A stretch of 64,000 nucleotides of DNA from Setomelanomma holmii (lineage: Eukaryota > Ascomycota > Dothideomycetes > Pleosporales > Phaeosphaeriaceae), in contig ML978178.1 of NCBI GenBank assembly GCA_010015745.1, forward strand, positions 124,001-188,000, in the 5' to 3' direction. Below, piece after piece: positions 1 to 9,719 of this stretch. A program made the translations under genes and the position numbers. The notes beneath the pieces were generated by a model. The model was not told where the DNA came from, searched no databases, and worked only from the letters and a program-made list of their open reading frames with translations. Within the stretch, counting starts at the first letter, position 1. Each line of letters starts with the position of its first letter.

Positions 1-90
1 GGTGGTTGTTGAGCTATTCTATCTTAACCTGTACTGATTTTGGTGGGTCTGACGGATGACTGGTGTTGGCGGATGACTGGTGGAACACGT
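1..90. mobile_element. Right-end fragment of a pogo-like DNA transposon
   Basis: The window opens inside a transposon. Its terminal inverted repeat ends in ACGT at 90 and is followed by the target dinucleotide TA (91-92). Two direct copies of CGGATGACTGGTG (53-65 and 70-82) precede the end, an arrangement also seen in the ends of the other elements here. The base after TA continues element A, so this transposon had jumped into the terminal repeat of A. Its coding part lies outside the window. Confidence 0.6.
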
Positions 91-346
91 TACTGTCTTA
101 CACAGTAGAAACGCAATGTCTCTACTACCTAACTAGTTACTAGCTTCAAAAGAAGCTCGATTACAGCTTGCGCTTTACACTTTTAATTAAGACGTAAGGC
201 TCTCTAAACAACGCGCTACTAAGATCCTTAACGTTAACTAAAGAACGCTCGCTAACAGACGCGCTAAGAAGTAGTTTCAACGCGATTGCACGTCTAACTT
301 ATTAAATCTTTGTCTAACAGAGGTAGAGGTAATTGTTTAGCATATA

Positions 347-2845
347 CAAATGATTGGCTTAGTGCAACTAAACAGCTTTACGATAACAGAGCTCCACCAT
401 AACGCGTCGTAGTTAGTATTCTGAATAAGCCAGATCTTTTTAAACATAGCCCTGAGTGCATCGAAAATTACTCCGTACGCAGCAGAGGTGGTGGTGCTGA
501 AAGAACATGCAGAAAAGCTGCGCAAGCACACCAAGCCAAACATCAAAAGTTATGCTACTACTCACAACCTGCTATATTATCGCCTTCTGCGCGTGTACAA
601 AGGTCTCCCTACTCGCAGCGATCGACGCCTACCCGCCCACTGGTTGTCAGAAGAGCAGGATCTTGCCCTTGAGCGGTACCTTGATGCGATCAATGCTATC
701 GGCTTTAGAGTCTACAGAGCTTTAGTGGAGCAACAAGCTAACGCGCTACTCATGGAGTCGTATACTGGTATAGATGAGGGCCCTCAGCAACTTGGGAAGC
801 AATGGGCACGTTGCTGGCTTCAGCGCCACCCAAAATATAGGCGCATTAAAGCAAAGCTAATAGAGGTGCAGCGTAAGCTCGCGCAAGAGCCTGAAGCGCT
901 CCGTGGATGGTTTAAGCGGCTTCAAAGCATGAAAGAGGAGCTCAGTATACTGCCAGAGGACGTCTACAACATGGATGAGACCGGCTGTCGAATTGGTGTA
1001 GCTACAAGCCAGTACGTTTACAGCAAAAACGGACGCAAGGTGTTTATCCCCAACGCCAACAACCGCGAGCTTGTTACTCTCGTTGAGTGTATTTACGCCT
1101 CCGGCTATGCTATCGCACCTATGGTCATCATTAAAGCAGCAACTATCATGGAGCACTAGGTCGTTGATCTACCTGACGACGTGCTCATTAACGTCAGCAA
1201 TAGTGGCTACAACAACGACTCGCTCGCGCTTGACTGGATTAAGCATTTTGACAAGATGACAAGAAAGAGAACTGTAGGCAGATGGCGGCTACTCCTAGTA
1301 GATGGGCACGGCTCACATGAGACGAAGGAGTTTGCTAAGTACGCGGAGGATACTTATATCGTACTCTTCGCTCTACCACCTTATACAACCCACTTACTGC
1401 AGCCGCTTGATGTGGGCTGCTTTCAGCCACTCAAATGGTACCATGGGAGGTGCCTTAACTGGGCTGCTCGAACAGGATCAAAAGACATAAGCAAAGCTGA
1501 CTTTATGGCTACTGTAGGCGAGATACGACGTCTTACTTTTACCCGTTACACTATACTTAGTGGATAGAGGCGTACAGGGCTATTCCCATTCAACCTAGAT
1601 GTAGTGCTTAGCTACCTAAAGCGACAGGAAGATTGTGACTCCAGCGCTGAGGAGCGATCTCCTACACCACCGCCAGCAACAGTACAACGAGCTGGTACTC
1701 CTACAGTTATCTCATCACCGCCACAGCTCAGCTCGTCGCCTACAAAAGCCTCTATCTGAAGTTTCTACTGCGTTAAAATAGACCTTGAGATGGCGCAGCT
1801 TGTGCGTTAACCGCTAGCGCAAGACGCAACACTAGAACCAGAGAACCCTGAGCCCGGCGATACAGCGTTTCATACACCAAAAACAGTCCGTCAAATTCAG
1901 CTGCAAGCTCCGTTTGTTGATGCTGCGCTGCGGCAGCATCTCCCCTGTGACATGGCGGCTGGAGTTATCTGTCATCTTTGCGGAGCCTTAGCGCTTGCGC
2001 GCATTGCAGACGGCTTGCAGCGCAAGCTACGCTATACAAAGGCAGCAGAACTTGCTAAAGATGAGCGCTGACGTCGTAAAAAACGTGCCTTAGAGGTCAA
2101 AGGTGGCCCTATCTACTTACAAGACGCAAGGCGGATAGTGCGCCAGCGCAAGGTAGACGACGTCACGCGCCTGGAGGCTGGGCTTGAATGTAAGCGCCTT
2201 CGCAAAGTTACTAAAATTGCTAATAAATAGAAGCAGTTGTTACTTACAGTAAGGAATTAGGGCAACAAGTATTGTAAGCGTAGGGCAGAGGGCGTCAGCG
2301 TCCAGCGCGTATGCGCCTACTGGCAACATGCCGCTAACGACGACGACTACAATACTACGGCTGCAGCAAAGTTGCTGTATATAGTGCAGGATGAGAGCTT
2401 TAAGTACATTGAGGGCAGGATAACAACGAAACAAACACCAGCTATTGAGGTAGCCTTTGGCGTGCGCCGACTCGTTGATCCCTACACTAAAGCAGTAGCA
2501 GGATGGCAGGATGAGCGCGCTACACTGGCTACAATCGCAAGTCAAGACTCTACCTACGCAACACAGACGGATCCTGACAGAGCTATACGTTTTACACACC
2601 AAGAACAGTCCATAGCTGCCAAGGTGGAGCCCGTAATTATCTCAGGCGTAGGTGAGGTAGATGACCTTGATAGCATTGGCAGCGACAACAACAGCGGCTC
2701 TACAAGCGAGGATGAACTACAAAATGACTGGGGGCTACAGTAAGATGTATATAACTAAGCTGTTAACATTGCGCTCTCTTAAATAACTGGGTTTTACTAA
2801 TAAATTGTGATCAAAGCTATCTAGTTGCACTGAGCCAATCATTTG
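347..2845 (+). mobile_element. Nested pogo-like transposon N1 with about 33-bp inverted repeats
   Basis: The ends are imperfect inverted repeats: CAAATGATTGGCTTAGTGCA starts at 347 and its complement, with transitions, ends at 2845. TA (345-346) flanks the left side and CA, probably a mutated TA, the right. It sits inside element A. At 2.5 kb it is longer than the other elements here and belongs to a different subfamily, with a larger transposase and short, distinct ends. Confidence 0.8.
488..2743 (+). pseudogene. Large pogo/Tc1-type DDE transposase, seven in-frame stops
   Basis: One continuous frame of about 750 codons runs from 488 to 2743 and is broken only by point stops at 1157 (TAG), 1565 (TAG), 1757 (TGA), 1808 (TAA), 2069 (TGA), 2228 (TAG) and 2258 (TAG). 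It holds a helix-turn-helix/CENP-B-like N-terminal part, the first catalytic Asp in YNMDETGCRIG (about 970-1005), the second in LLLVDGHGSH (about 1290-1320), and LLQPLDVGCF (about 1395-1425). The 3' third is basic and then acidic. The upstream frame is open back to about 425, and no ATG is left at the expected start. Most stops fit one C-to-T or G-to-A change, as RIP would give. Confidence 0.75.
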
Positions 2846-2851
2846 CATTGA

Positions 2852-2920
2852 GGTGGTAGGCCCATGCGAAGCACGGGCAATTTCGTTGAAATTTTACGGA
2901 GTAACCGCAAGGGCCCGAGT
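2852..2920. other. Hairpin-array insertion inside element A
   Basis: About 70 bases here have no counterpart in elements B or C, although both flanks match element A. The segment is a run of back-to-back short hairpins: GCCCATGCGAAGCACGGGC (2860-2878), AATTTCGTTGAAATT (2879-2893), TTACGGAGTAA (2894-2904) and CCGCAAGG (2905-2912, GNRA-type loop). The origin is unknown. Confidence 0.5.
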
Positions 2921-3084
2921 AACCTTAACGCGCGAGGATTTTTGCTCTAGCTTTCTCCTGTAAGAGATATAGCTAATCTACTGCGCAAGAAGCGTAGCTA
3001 ACAGGCTGTAGACGTTAACTAGGCTAGGACCTTCGTTAAACGTTGCTCTAAGCTTAAAGTTAAGCTTAATCGCAAGTATGACTA

Positions 3085-4899
3085 ACGTAGTTGGCAAGCG
3101 AGCGGGCCACCCCGCCATCTCTGCACACCTCTACAGGCGTGCAACTCCACCACATCATAAGGTTATCTATAGATATTGATACAGTAGATTAAGCAGTATC
3201 TACAATATCCTTTTTACATGTACGTAAGTTGTGCCCAGGCTCTCTGCACCTGCTGCAGCGCGCTAGAGCCTGGCGGCTGAGGCCTGATTGCTCTCCACCC
3301 TGACGCTGTTCACGCTCTATCTGCTGGTCAGCCTCCTTCTGCGCAAGTATGTCCTCTCCCTCCCCCTTTGTTAAGACCCCCTACTTCTGTATTCGCTTCT
3401 TCTTACGCTGCCTGCGCTTTGTTGCCGCCTCGTTAGCTCTCTCAAGGCTGGTAATCCGATCGCGCATTAGCTCAGCTGAGAGCATCATCACCTCTGCTCC
3501 TTTCTTAAGCTGGCCAATTGCCTCAATAATCAAGGCTGGCGACGAGCTCTTGTGCCGCCGCACGCGATCACGTATTAAAATTGATTGAGCCTCAAGCTCA
3601 CGTACGTTTCTCGGCGTACAGGCCTCCCACAAGGCCTCTGGTAGGGTGGCTGGTGAAGGCGTACAAAGCTGCACGTCTAGCTTTGACAGAACAACGTCTG
3701 GCTGAAGAGGGACAAGGCTAGCGCCTTGAAAGGCTGAGCAGATATTAGCTGATGTAAACGATCGCTTAAAGGCTGCCTTAAAGGCTGGCAGAAATTCCAG
3801 CTTCGTGATGTGGTTGATGTGGTGGCAGATGAGAGCCTCAATCTCACGGCTGTACGCACGCTTCAATGGCGAGAAGCAGCCAACGTCAAGCGGCTGCAGC
3901 AGGTAGGATGAGTGAGGCGGCATGCAGAGCGTGTAGATATTGTTCTCCTTGCAGAGCTCTTGAAACTTGAGAGATTGGTGGCTCTCATGACTGTCAAAGA
4001 TGAGCAGCCAACGCGCCCCAACTACCTTGCCCTCTGTATGCTTAATAAAGTGCTTTAGCTACTCTACTCTAAGGTCGTTATTTGTCTAGCCGTTGTCGCT
4101 GACAGCGATAGCCCAGTCGCGCAGGATATCCTCCTTGTACCAGGCAGACAGATGGTGCTGGCTAGCAAAGATGATGAACAGTAGGATAGCCCAGCCAGCA
4201 GCATTGATTCCCTGGATTACTGTCGTCCACTCGCGATTCCCAGGCTGGACAGCCTTCGGCCGACCTCTCCTCTCTGACCCTGTCACAACAAGCTGAGTCA
4301 TGATCTTTCCTATCATAAAGCCAGCCTCGTCGAAGTTGTAGACGTCCTCGTCACAGATGCCGTACTTAGCCTTTGTCTGCTCTACAAGCTCAAACCAGCT
4401 CCTAATTAATACAGGGTCCTCGCAGAGAGCTCTCTGCCTATCGTACGCTCGATTAAACCGCGTTTTGAGAGAGCCTGTACGCCTAACAAAGTTGGCTGGC
4501 CACTTCTGCCCAACCTGGCCTGCGCCGCGCGCAGAGAGCAGCCTATCAGCGATATCACGTACAGCTGCGTACGTAGGCGCAAATCCACGCTAGTCCAGGT
4601 CAAGTATGTATCTGACAATAACCTCCTCTTCTAGCTCAGTAAGCTTCTTTGAGTTAGGCTGGCAATCACGTCAGGCAGGCTTCCTAAGGCGTCGTCTCTG
4701 GAGCGTCGTTTAAGCGACATTAAAGATCTCTGCAGCACGTCTCTTAGTTAGAATCTGTTGTAAATTAATAGCTGATATTGCAAGGTATATATCAGCTTCA
4801 GAAGAAGAAAATCAGGCTTGAGGTGGTGGAGCCATGATGGTTGAGAGTCAAGATAGTGCGCAGAGATAGTGGGGTGGCCCGCTCGCTTGCCAACTACGT
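3085..4899 (-). mobile_element. Nested Fot1/pogo-like transposon N2
   Basis: The ends are inverted repeats starting ACGTAGTTGGCAAGCGAGCG at 3085 and mirrored at 4880-4899, flanked by TA on both sides (3083-3084 and 4900-4901). Removing it restores a continuous element A sequence. It is 1,815 bp and carries one transposase on the minus strand. Confidence 0.85.
3381..4835 (-). pseudogene. Fot1/pogo-type transposase of N2, at least six in-frame stops
   Basis: From the ATG at 4835 a single frame of 485 codons reaches a stop at 3381. It shows an N-terminal helix-turn-helix region, a CENP-B-type HTH part, the first catalytic motif VYNFDEAGFM (near 4315-4345), the second in LLIFDSHESH (near 3985-4015), LLQPLDVGCF (near 3875-3905), a coiled coil and a Lys/Arg-rich tail. 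At least six stops lie in frame, three of them TAG where relatives have tryptophan (for example after VSDNG near 4093). No frameshift was found, so point mutation alone inactivated it. Confidence 0.8.
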
Positions 4900-6239
4900 T
4901 ATAAGAGAGCTCTCTGCGAGAATTCTAAGGCCGTATGAGCCTAGTTTAAGCTTGTAGAGAACACAAAGGCTAAGCACAGTATTCTTAACGAAGACACCTA
5001 CAACTTTAAGCGTTAAAATTAGCTAAATATAGTACAGTAGAGTAATTAAGAGTAGACTACGGTAATCTAAGGTATTAACGTAAATAGGTAGTAATTCTAC
5101 TCTTTATTATCTTCTAGAGTAAGACCTATCTCTCTACCTAGTACAAGAAGAATAACCTACCTTACGATTAGGTTATTAGAGTCTCTAAGTACAGCTGGAC
5201 AATAAATTAGCTTAGTCTGCAGTAGCTAAAGCACTTTAACGCTTATACCAAAAAACGTACTGTTAATACAGTACGTTTGCTTATTATTAACAGCTACGAG
5301 AGCTGTAACTTACTTAATTTGTAGTAGTACTGCAAGAATAATAAGATTACTACTCTCTGAATACCTGCTTACTCGTCGCACCTTCTGCAGCCTCTTAGTA
5401 TAGGCGGTTTCTCGCTATTAAAGAAGGTGTATAGCTACTAAGCTAAGAACCTAATGCGCAGTAAGATTAACTATATTACTAAACTCAAGTCCTTGCTCTA
5501 CTTTATCGCTGCTTTTAAGAACTTAATTACTGAAGCAATATCTAGAGGGGCTTTTGAGGTGCTAGGTTAATTCTACTTAATCTAGAGGCAGTAATATCGA
5601 AGATAGACGTCTGCCTTTATACACCTACACTACTTACCGTCGATAACGCTCCTTAGGTATTCAAAACTCCAAGCAACCCTCTAGAATTTAGGTTACAATT
5701 AAAGCTAATTTAAGAGAGAATTAGGAGATCTGCAGTTAGCTCGCCTACCTCGATAGTTAATACAATTAAAAGGCTCACTAAAGGCGCTGAGATAATACCG
5801 CATTTCTTGGTGTTAATGTGCGACTAAGTTAAGAAGCTCTAAGTAGCTAACGAGGCTGCCTTACGCCGTAAATTACGCAAAAGAAAGCGTATACAGGTAG
5901 AGAGAACTCTTACAGCTATAGAGAGCGTGCACTTAACTACATTAGAGAAGTTTGCAGCGCGTAGTAGTAGAAAGAAGGCGAAATAGAGCGCGCGCGCTAA
6001 AGGCAGTAAGCTAACTTCAAGGCGCTATAGACGCTGCAGCGAGGCTAGGCACAACTTGCGCACGTGTAAACGAGTAGAAGCAATACTCTCTAATTAATTT
6101 AAGCTACTATACAGCACTGTAGAGTACTACTAAAAACTGTATCGTTGCGTTTTCTACTATGTAAGACAGTAGATTTTAGTAGAGACTTAGTAAAGTAGGC
6201 AACTCGCCCGTGTAGGTAACTCGCCCGTAGAGGACGTTA

Positions 6240-6636
6240 TCTAACTAGCCTATTATAAAGACCTATACAGAAGAGTATCTATATTAGATCTAGTAGTTAG
6301 TTCTTAGAGATAGGGAAAGATTAGACTATTAGTATAATACTAAGTTAGTAAGAGAGAGCTTCTAAAAAGAGTATTGTTTGTAAGAATAATAATTAATTGC
6401 TAGTACGAAGTTAAACACAATAGTCTGTAGGAGACTATTGTCTATTACTACAACGTACTCTCGTCAGATAGAACGAGCTAAAGTGAGGTCGGATCTGTAC
6501 AATCAAGCAGGGACCACTTAGCTTGGCGCACTAGCTGAGAACACCAAATCATCTGAACCTAGAGAGACATTACCACAGACAATCAATGATCAATTATCCC
6601 ACGATTCCATCGTACCCATCAAGGACACCGTGAATC
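6240..6636. other. AT-rich repeat-derived spacer between elements A and B
   Basis: No gene is visible. Bases 6362-6450 resemble, in reverse orientation, 12062-12151, so both are copies of one AT-rich repeat. It contains a perfect 10-bp stem, ACAATAGTCT (6417-6426) with AGACTATTGT (6432-6441). From about 6470 the sequence becomes less AT-rich and is unlike anything else in the window. Confidence 0.5.
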
Positions 6637-6638
6637 TG

Positions 6639-8370
6639 ACAACTCCACGGGCGAGTGGCCCACCCTGCCAAGCCCCCACCAATCTACTGTCTTGCACAGT
6701 AGAACCGCAATGTTTCAACAACCTAACCAGCTACCAGCTTCAAAAGAGGCTTGATTGCAGCTTGCGCTCTAGGCTATCTAACAAGACGCGAATCTCTCTA
6801 AACGACGCGCTGCTGATATCTTTAATGTCTCTCAAAAGACGCTCAGTTAACAACGCACTAGAACTCCCTTTTAATGCAATTGCACACCTAGCTTAAGCAA
6901 TCTTCGTCTAACTAAGGTGGACGTGATTGTTCAGCATATACTTGACCTTGACGCGCAAGGATTTCTGTCCTAGCTTGCTGCTGTAAAGGATAAAGGTTGA
7001 CCTAAGCTCAAAGTTAAGTTCAATTGCAAGTACAACTATAAGAGAGCTCTCTGCAAGGATCCTGAGATTATATGAGGCTGGTTCTGACTTGTCAAGAATA
7101 CCGTGCTTGGCCTTCATGTTCTCTACAAAGACACCTACAACTTTAACAAGACAGGCTTCATAATAAGTATTATATTAACTAGAGCAGTAGTCACAGGCTC
7201 TGAGCGTTGAGGATGGCTGAAGACAGTCTAGCAGGGTAATCAAGAGTAGACTACAGTCATCTAAGGTATCAACGCAACTAGGTAGGCAATCCTACTCTTT
7301 GTCATCTTCCAGGGCAAGAACTACCTCTCTGCCTGGTACTAAGAGGAGAATCTACCCTACGATTAGGTTATTAGAGTCTCTAAGAACGGGTAGATGACAA
7401 ATAAGCTTGGTCTGCAGTGGCTGAAGCACTTTGATACTTATACAAAAAAACGTACTGTTAGGCACAGTACGTTTGTTTATTATCGACGGCCACAAGAACC
7501 ATGACTTGCTTAATTTCTAGCAGTAATGCAAGGAGAACAAGATCATCACTCTCTGCATGCCTCCTCACTCGTCGCACCTCCTGCAGCCTCTTGATGTAGG
7601 CTGTTTCTTGCCATTGAAGAAGGTGTATAGCCGCCAAGCTAAGAACCTAATGCGCAGCAAGATCAACTACATCACCAAACTTAAGTTCTTGCTCTGCTTT
7701 ATTGCTGCTTTTAAGGACGCAATTACTAAAAGCAATATCTAAGGAGGCTTTTAAAGTACTAGCTTAGTTCTACCTAACTTAGAGGTGGTGATATCAAAGC
7801 TTGACGTCTGCCTTTATATGCCCACACCACCTACTGTTAATAATGCTCCTTAGAAGTCGAAAACCCTAAGCAATACTCTAGAATTTAGGTCGCAATCAAA
7901 TCTAATTCAACAGAGGATTCAGAGGCATACAGATAGCTCGCCTACTTCAATCGTTGACTCTGTTGATGCGCAACCAAGTCAAGCAGCTTCAAGCAGCCAG
8001 CAAGGCCGCCTCACGCCGTAAATCACGCAAAAGAAAGCGTATATAGGCAGAGGGGACCCTTACAGCTGAAGAGAGCGTGCACTTGACCACCTTAAAGGAG
8101 TTTGCAGCGCATAGTGATAGGAAGAAGGCAAAGAAGAGCGCACGTGCTGAGGGCAGTGAGCTAACTCAAAGGCGCTGTGGACGCTGCAGCAAGGCTGGGC
8201 ACAACTCGCGCACATGTAAACAAGTAGAAGAGATACTCTCTGATTAGTCTAATCTACTGTGCAGCACCGTAGAGTACTGTTGAGGTCTGTAGAGTTGCGT
8301 TTTGTACTGTGCAAGACGGTAGATTTTGGTGGGGGCTTGGCAGGGTGGGCCACTCGCCCATGGAGTACGT
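6639..8370 (+). mobile_element. Element B, Fot1/pogo-like transposon
   Basis: The left end reads ACAACTCCACGGGCGAGTGG (6639), and the right end is its complement, closing with ACGT at 8370 followed by TA. The left target site is TG, probably a mutated TA. Next to the ends lies the GC-rich block GCCAAGCCCCCACCA shared with elements C, D and E. At 1,732 bp it is similar to the other Fot1-like copies. Confidence 0.8.
6710..8247 (+). pseudogene. Element B transposase, degraded, with C-terminal zinc knuckle
   Basis: From the ATG at 6710 the frame matches the element C transposase (helix-turn-helix with QLPASKEA-like start), but stops, frameshifts and small deletions break it throughout. The segment around 7555-7742 still reads MPPHSSHLLQPLDVGCF and on into the post-catalytic helices. 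The last part reads RCGRCSKAGHNSRTCK before the stop at 8247, a CX2CX4HX4C zinc knuckle at the C-terminus. It is not functional as it stands. Confidence 0.75.
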
Positions 8371-8522
8371 TAGATATACCGTGGGCATCGGCGCAACGAG
8401 CCACTCGGGGTGCCGACCAACCCCAACGCCAAAAGCCCACCCACAAAGATGAGGCTGTACTGTCACCCGCAATAGCTATTATTAGAAGATTTTGTGGTGG
8501 AGTATTAAAGTGATGCTTGCGA

Positions 8523-8965
8523 TCAATTTAGGCTACAAAAATTAGTAGGCAGCTTGATAGGGCGGCCCTTGGTGGTGGTTTTTGTTGGTGGTGTTGATGG
8601 TGAAGGGTCACCACCACCACCACCACCACCACCACCACCACCTTTAGCAGGCTGCGCAACCCGCATACGCTTTCGCGCACGCGCAGGCTTTTGTGAGGCT
8701 GCTCTCTTGCCTCTTTGAGATGATTGTATAGCTTTTTGGGCGGTTGCAGCCTCTCTTTCCTCCTGTTCTTGCGCTTTGGTTTCAGCTCTCTCTGCTGCTA
8801 CTCTTTCCTTCTCTCTCTCTCCACCTTGGCTATCTCTCGCCCCACACGCTTCTCTTCTGCTTCTTTTTGCTTAAGCAAGGCAGCTTAAGCCTTAAGGTCC
8901 TTCATCTTAGCTTTTCTGAGGTTTTCCTCTTGCTCCTCTTGCTTCTTTACTCTCTCACGGAAGTC
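8523..8965 (-). pseudogene. C-terminal fragment of another transposase-like ORF
   Basis: The minus strand encodes about 145 residues of highly charged Glu/Lys/Arg coiled coil, a basic patch ending RARKRMR, a run of glycines encoded by a GGT repeat, and a Thr/Pro-rich tail ending at TGA 8523. One TAA interrupts it near 8890, and a stop bounds it upstream. Such basic, coiled-coil C-termini are common in fungal pogo-like transposases, but no catalytic part is present. Bases 8373-8460 may be the terminal repeat of the same element, into which B was inserted. Confidence 0.45.
8609..8642. repeat. (CCA)n trinucleotide repeat
   Basis: About eleven CCA/GGT units are present. They lie in frame in the fragment above, where they encode polyglycine. 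Interrupted GGT units just upstream (8571-8600) make the area partly self-complementary. Confidence 0.9.
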
Positions 8966-8970
8966 TAAAT

Positions 8971-9719
8971 ATCACAATCTTGTCGCTCCTGATCTGTGAG
9001 GGCTGCGAGTTGCTACGTGAAGTATGCGCCGAGTTTGCGGGTGTTGGGCGACGTGTAGCATTCGTAAAGGTGGAAGGAAAGTCTACCATAGGCTGGCCAA
9101 TTGGGATGGGCTCCTTAAGGGTGTCAGCACGCGATAACTCACAAGTTTCCGCATTGAACAAGTGTCGTTACCTTTTCCGCAAGCCAAAGCTCTTCCATGT
9201 CCGTTGTTGCTGCAGTATGCTCGAAATCGACGGTATCCGAGGAGCGCGAGTTCGCGCGTATGATGGCCATCGCAAGGTTGATGTTTTGAACAGATTGTTA
9301 TGGAAGTGTTCTGGATGTGGTTGTCGTTAGAAAGTGATAGCAAGCTAAGATCCAAGACTAGACTATATGTGGCTAGTGCTTCGCAAGTAGCAGTGAAAGA
9401 GCTCTACCTCTCACGGTCCTCACTCACATGAGGCGGGTCGAAATGGAACATACAGCGGAAAGCCGCTCATATAGCAGGCTCTGCTCCAACGCCTTTAAGA
9501 CAATTAATCGCTCGCGTCTCCTCGCTGACTGGCGTGAGACCGAATTGCGCTCTATGGCGTAGAAGTCTGCGATAGCAACGACGCTAATTATACTGCCAGT
9601 AATGTATCTACCAGCAGAAAACAATACATTTGATGTTGCTAGATTCGGTTTATTTCGATTCACGCAACAAGTAAAGGCAAGCATATTTTGCTTCAACGTG
9701 CACATGTCGAATTTTATGA
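8971..9719. other. Spacer without a convincing gene
   Basis: Base composition is normal again after the transposon nest. Open frames on both strands (for example 8980-9330 plus and 8955-9161 minus) have no recognisable motif and overlap each other. It may hold the 3' untranslated region of the oxidase gene that ends at 9720. Confidence 0.4.

Larger units (their letters stand above)
116..6097 (+). pseudogene. Transposase relic of element A (three blocks)
   Basis: Reading from the ATG at 116, blocks 116-346, 2921-3084 and 4900-6097 follow the transposase of elements B and C: helix-turn-helix start, DDE region (still readable near 5340-5480 as the LQPL-type segment), basic tail, and a C-terminal zinc-knuckle region near 6020-6080. 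Many codons are stops. About 70 bases around 5000-5020, before the usual glycine-rich part of the first catalytic region, are missing. In the zinc knuckle the first cysteine has become tyrosine. It cannot encode a working enzyme. Confidence 0.7.
91..6237 (+). mobile_element. Element A, Fot1/pogo-like transposon split by nested insertions
   Basis: Element A survives as three blocks, 91-346, 2846-3084 and 4900-6237, that read on from one another when compared with its relatives B and C. Its right terminal repeat ends in ACGT at 6237 followed by TA. It is interrupted by a full-length element at 347-2845, a hairpin-rich insertion at about 2852-2920 and another element at 3085-4899. Its left tip is missing because a further transposon entered there at a TA. 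The sequence is AT-shifted and full of TAA/TAG codons, so it is the most heavily mutated and probably the oldest copy. Confidence 0.75.

Noticed and set aside
6417..6441. Stem-loop as a possible terminator or small RNA
   Set aside because: It lies in an AT-rich repeat with no adjacent gene; fungal genes do not use such terminators.
8609..8642. CCA repeat as a CRISPR- or telomere-like array
   Set aside because: Simple trinucleotide repeat inside a coding relic, without spacers or telomeric TTAGGG units.
8980..9330. 116-residue open frame after the transposon nest
   Set aside because: No motif, non-ATG context doubtful, and two opposite frames are equally open.
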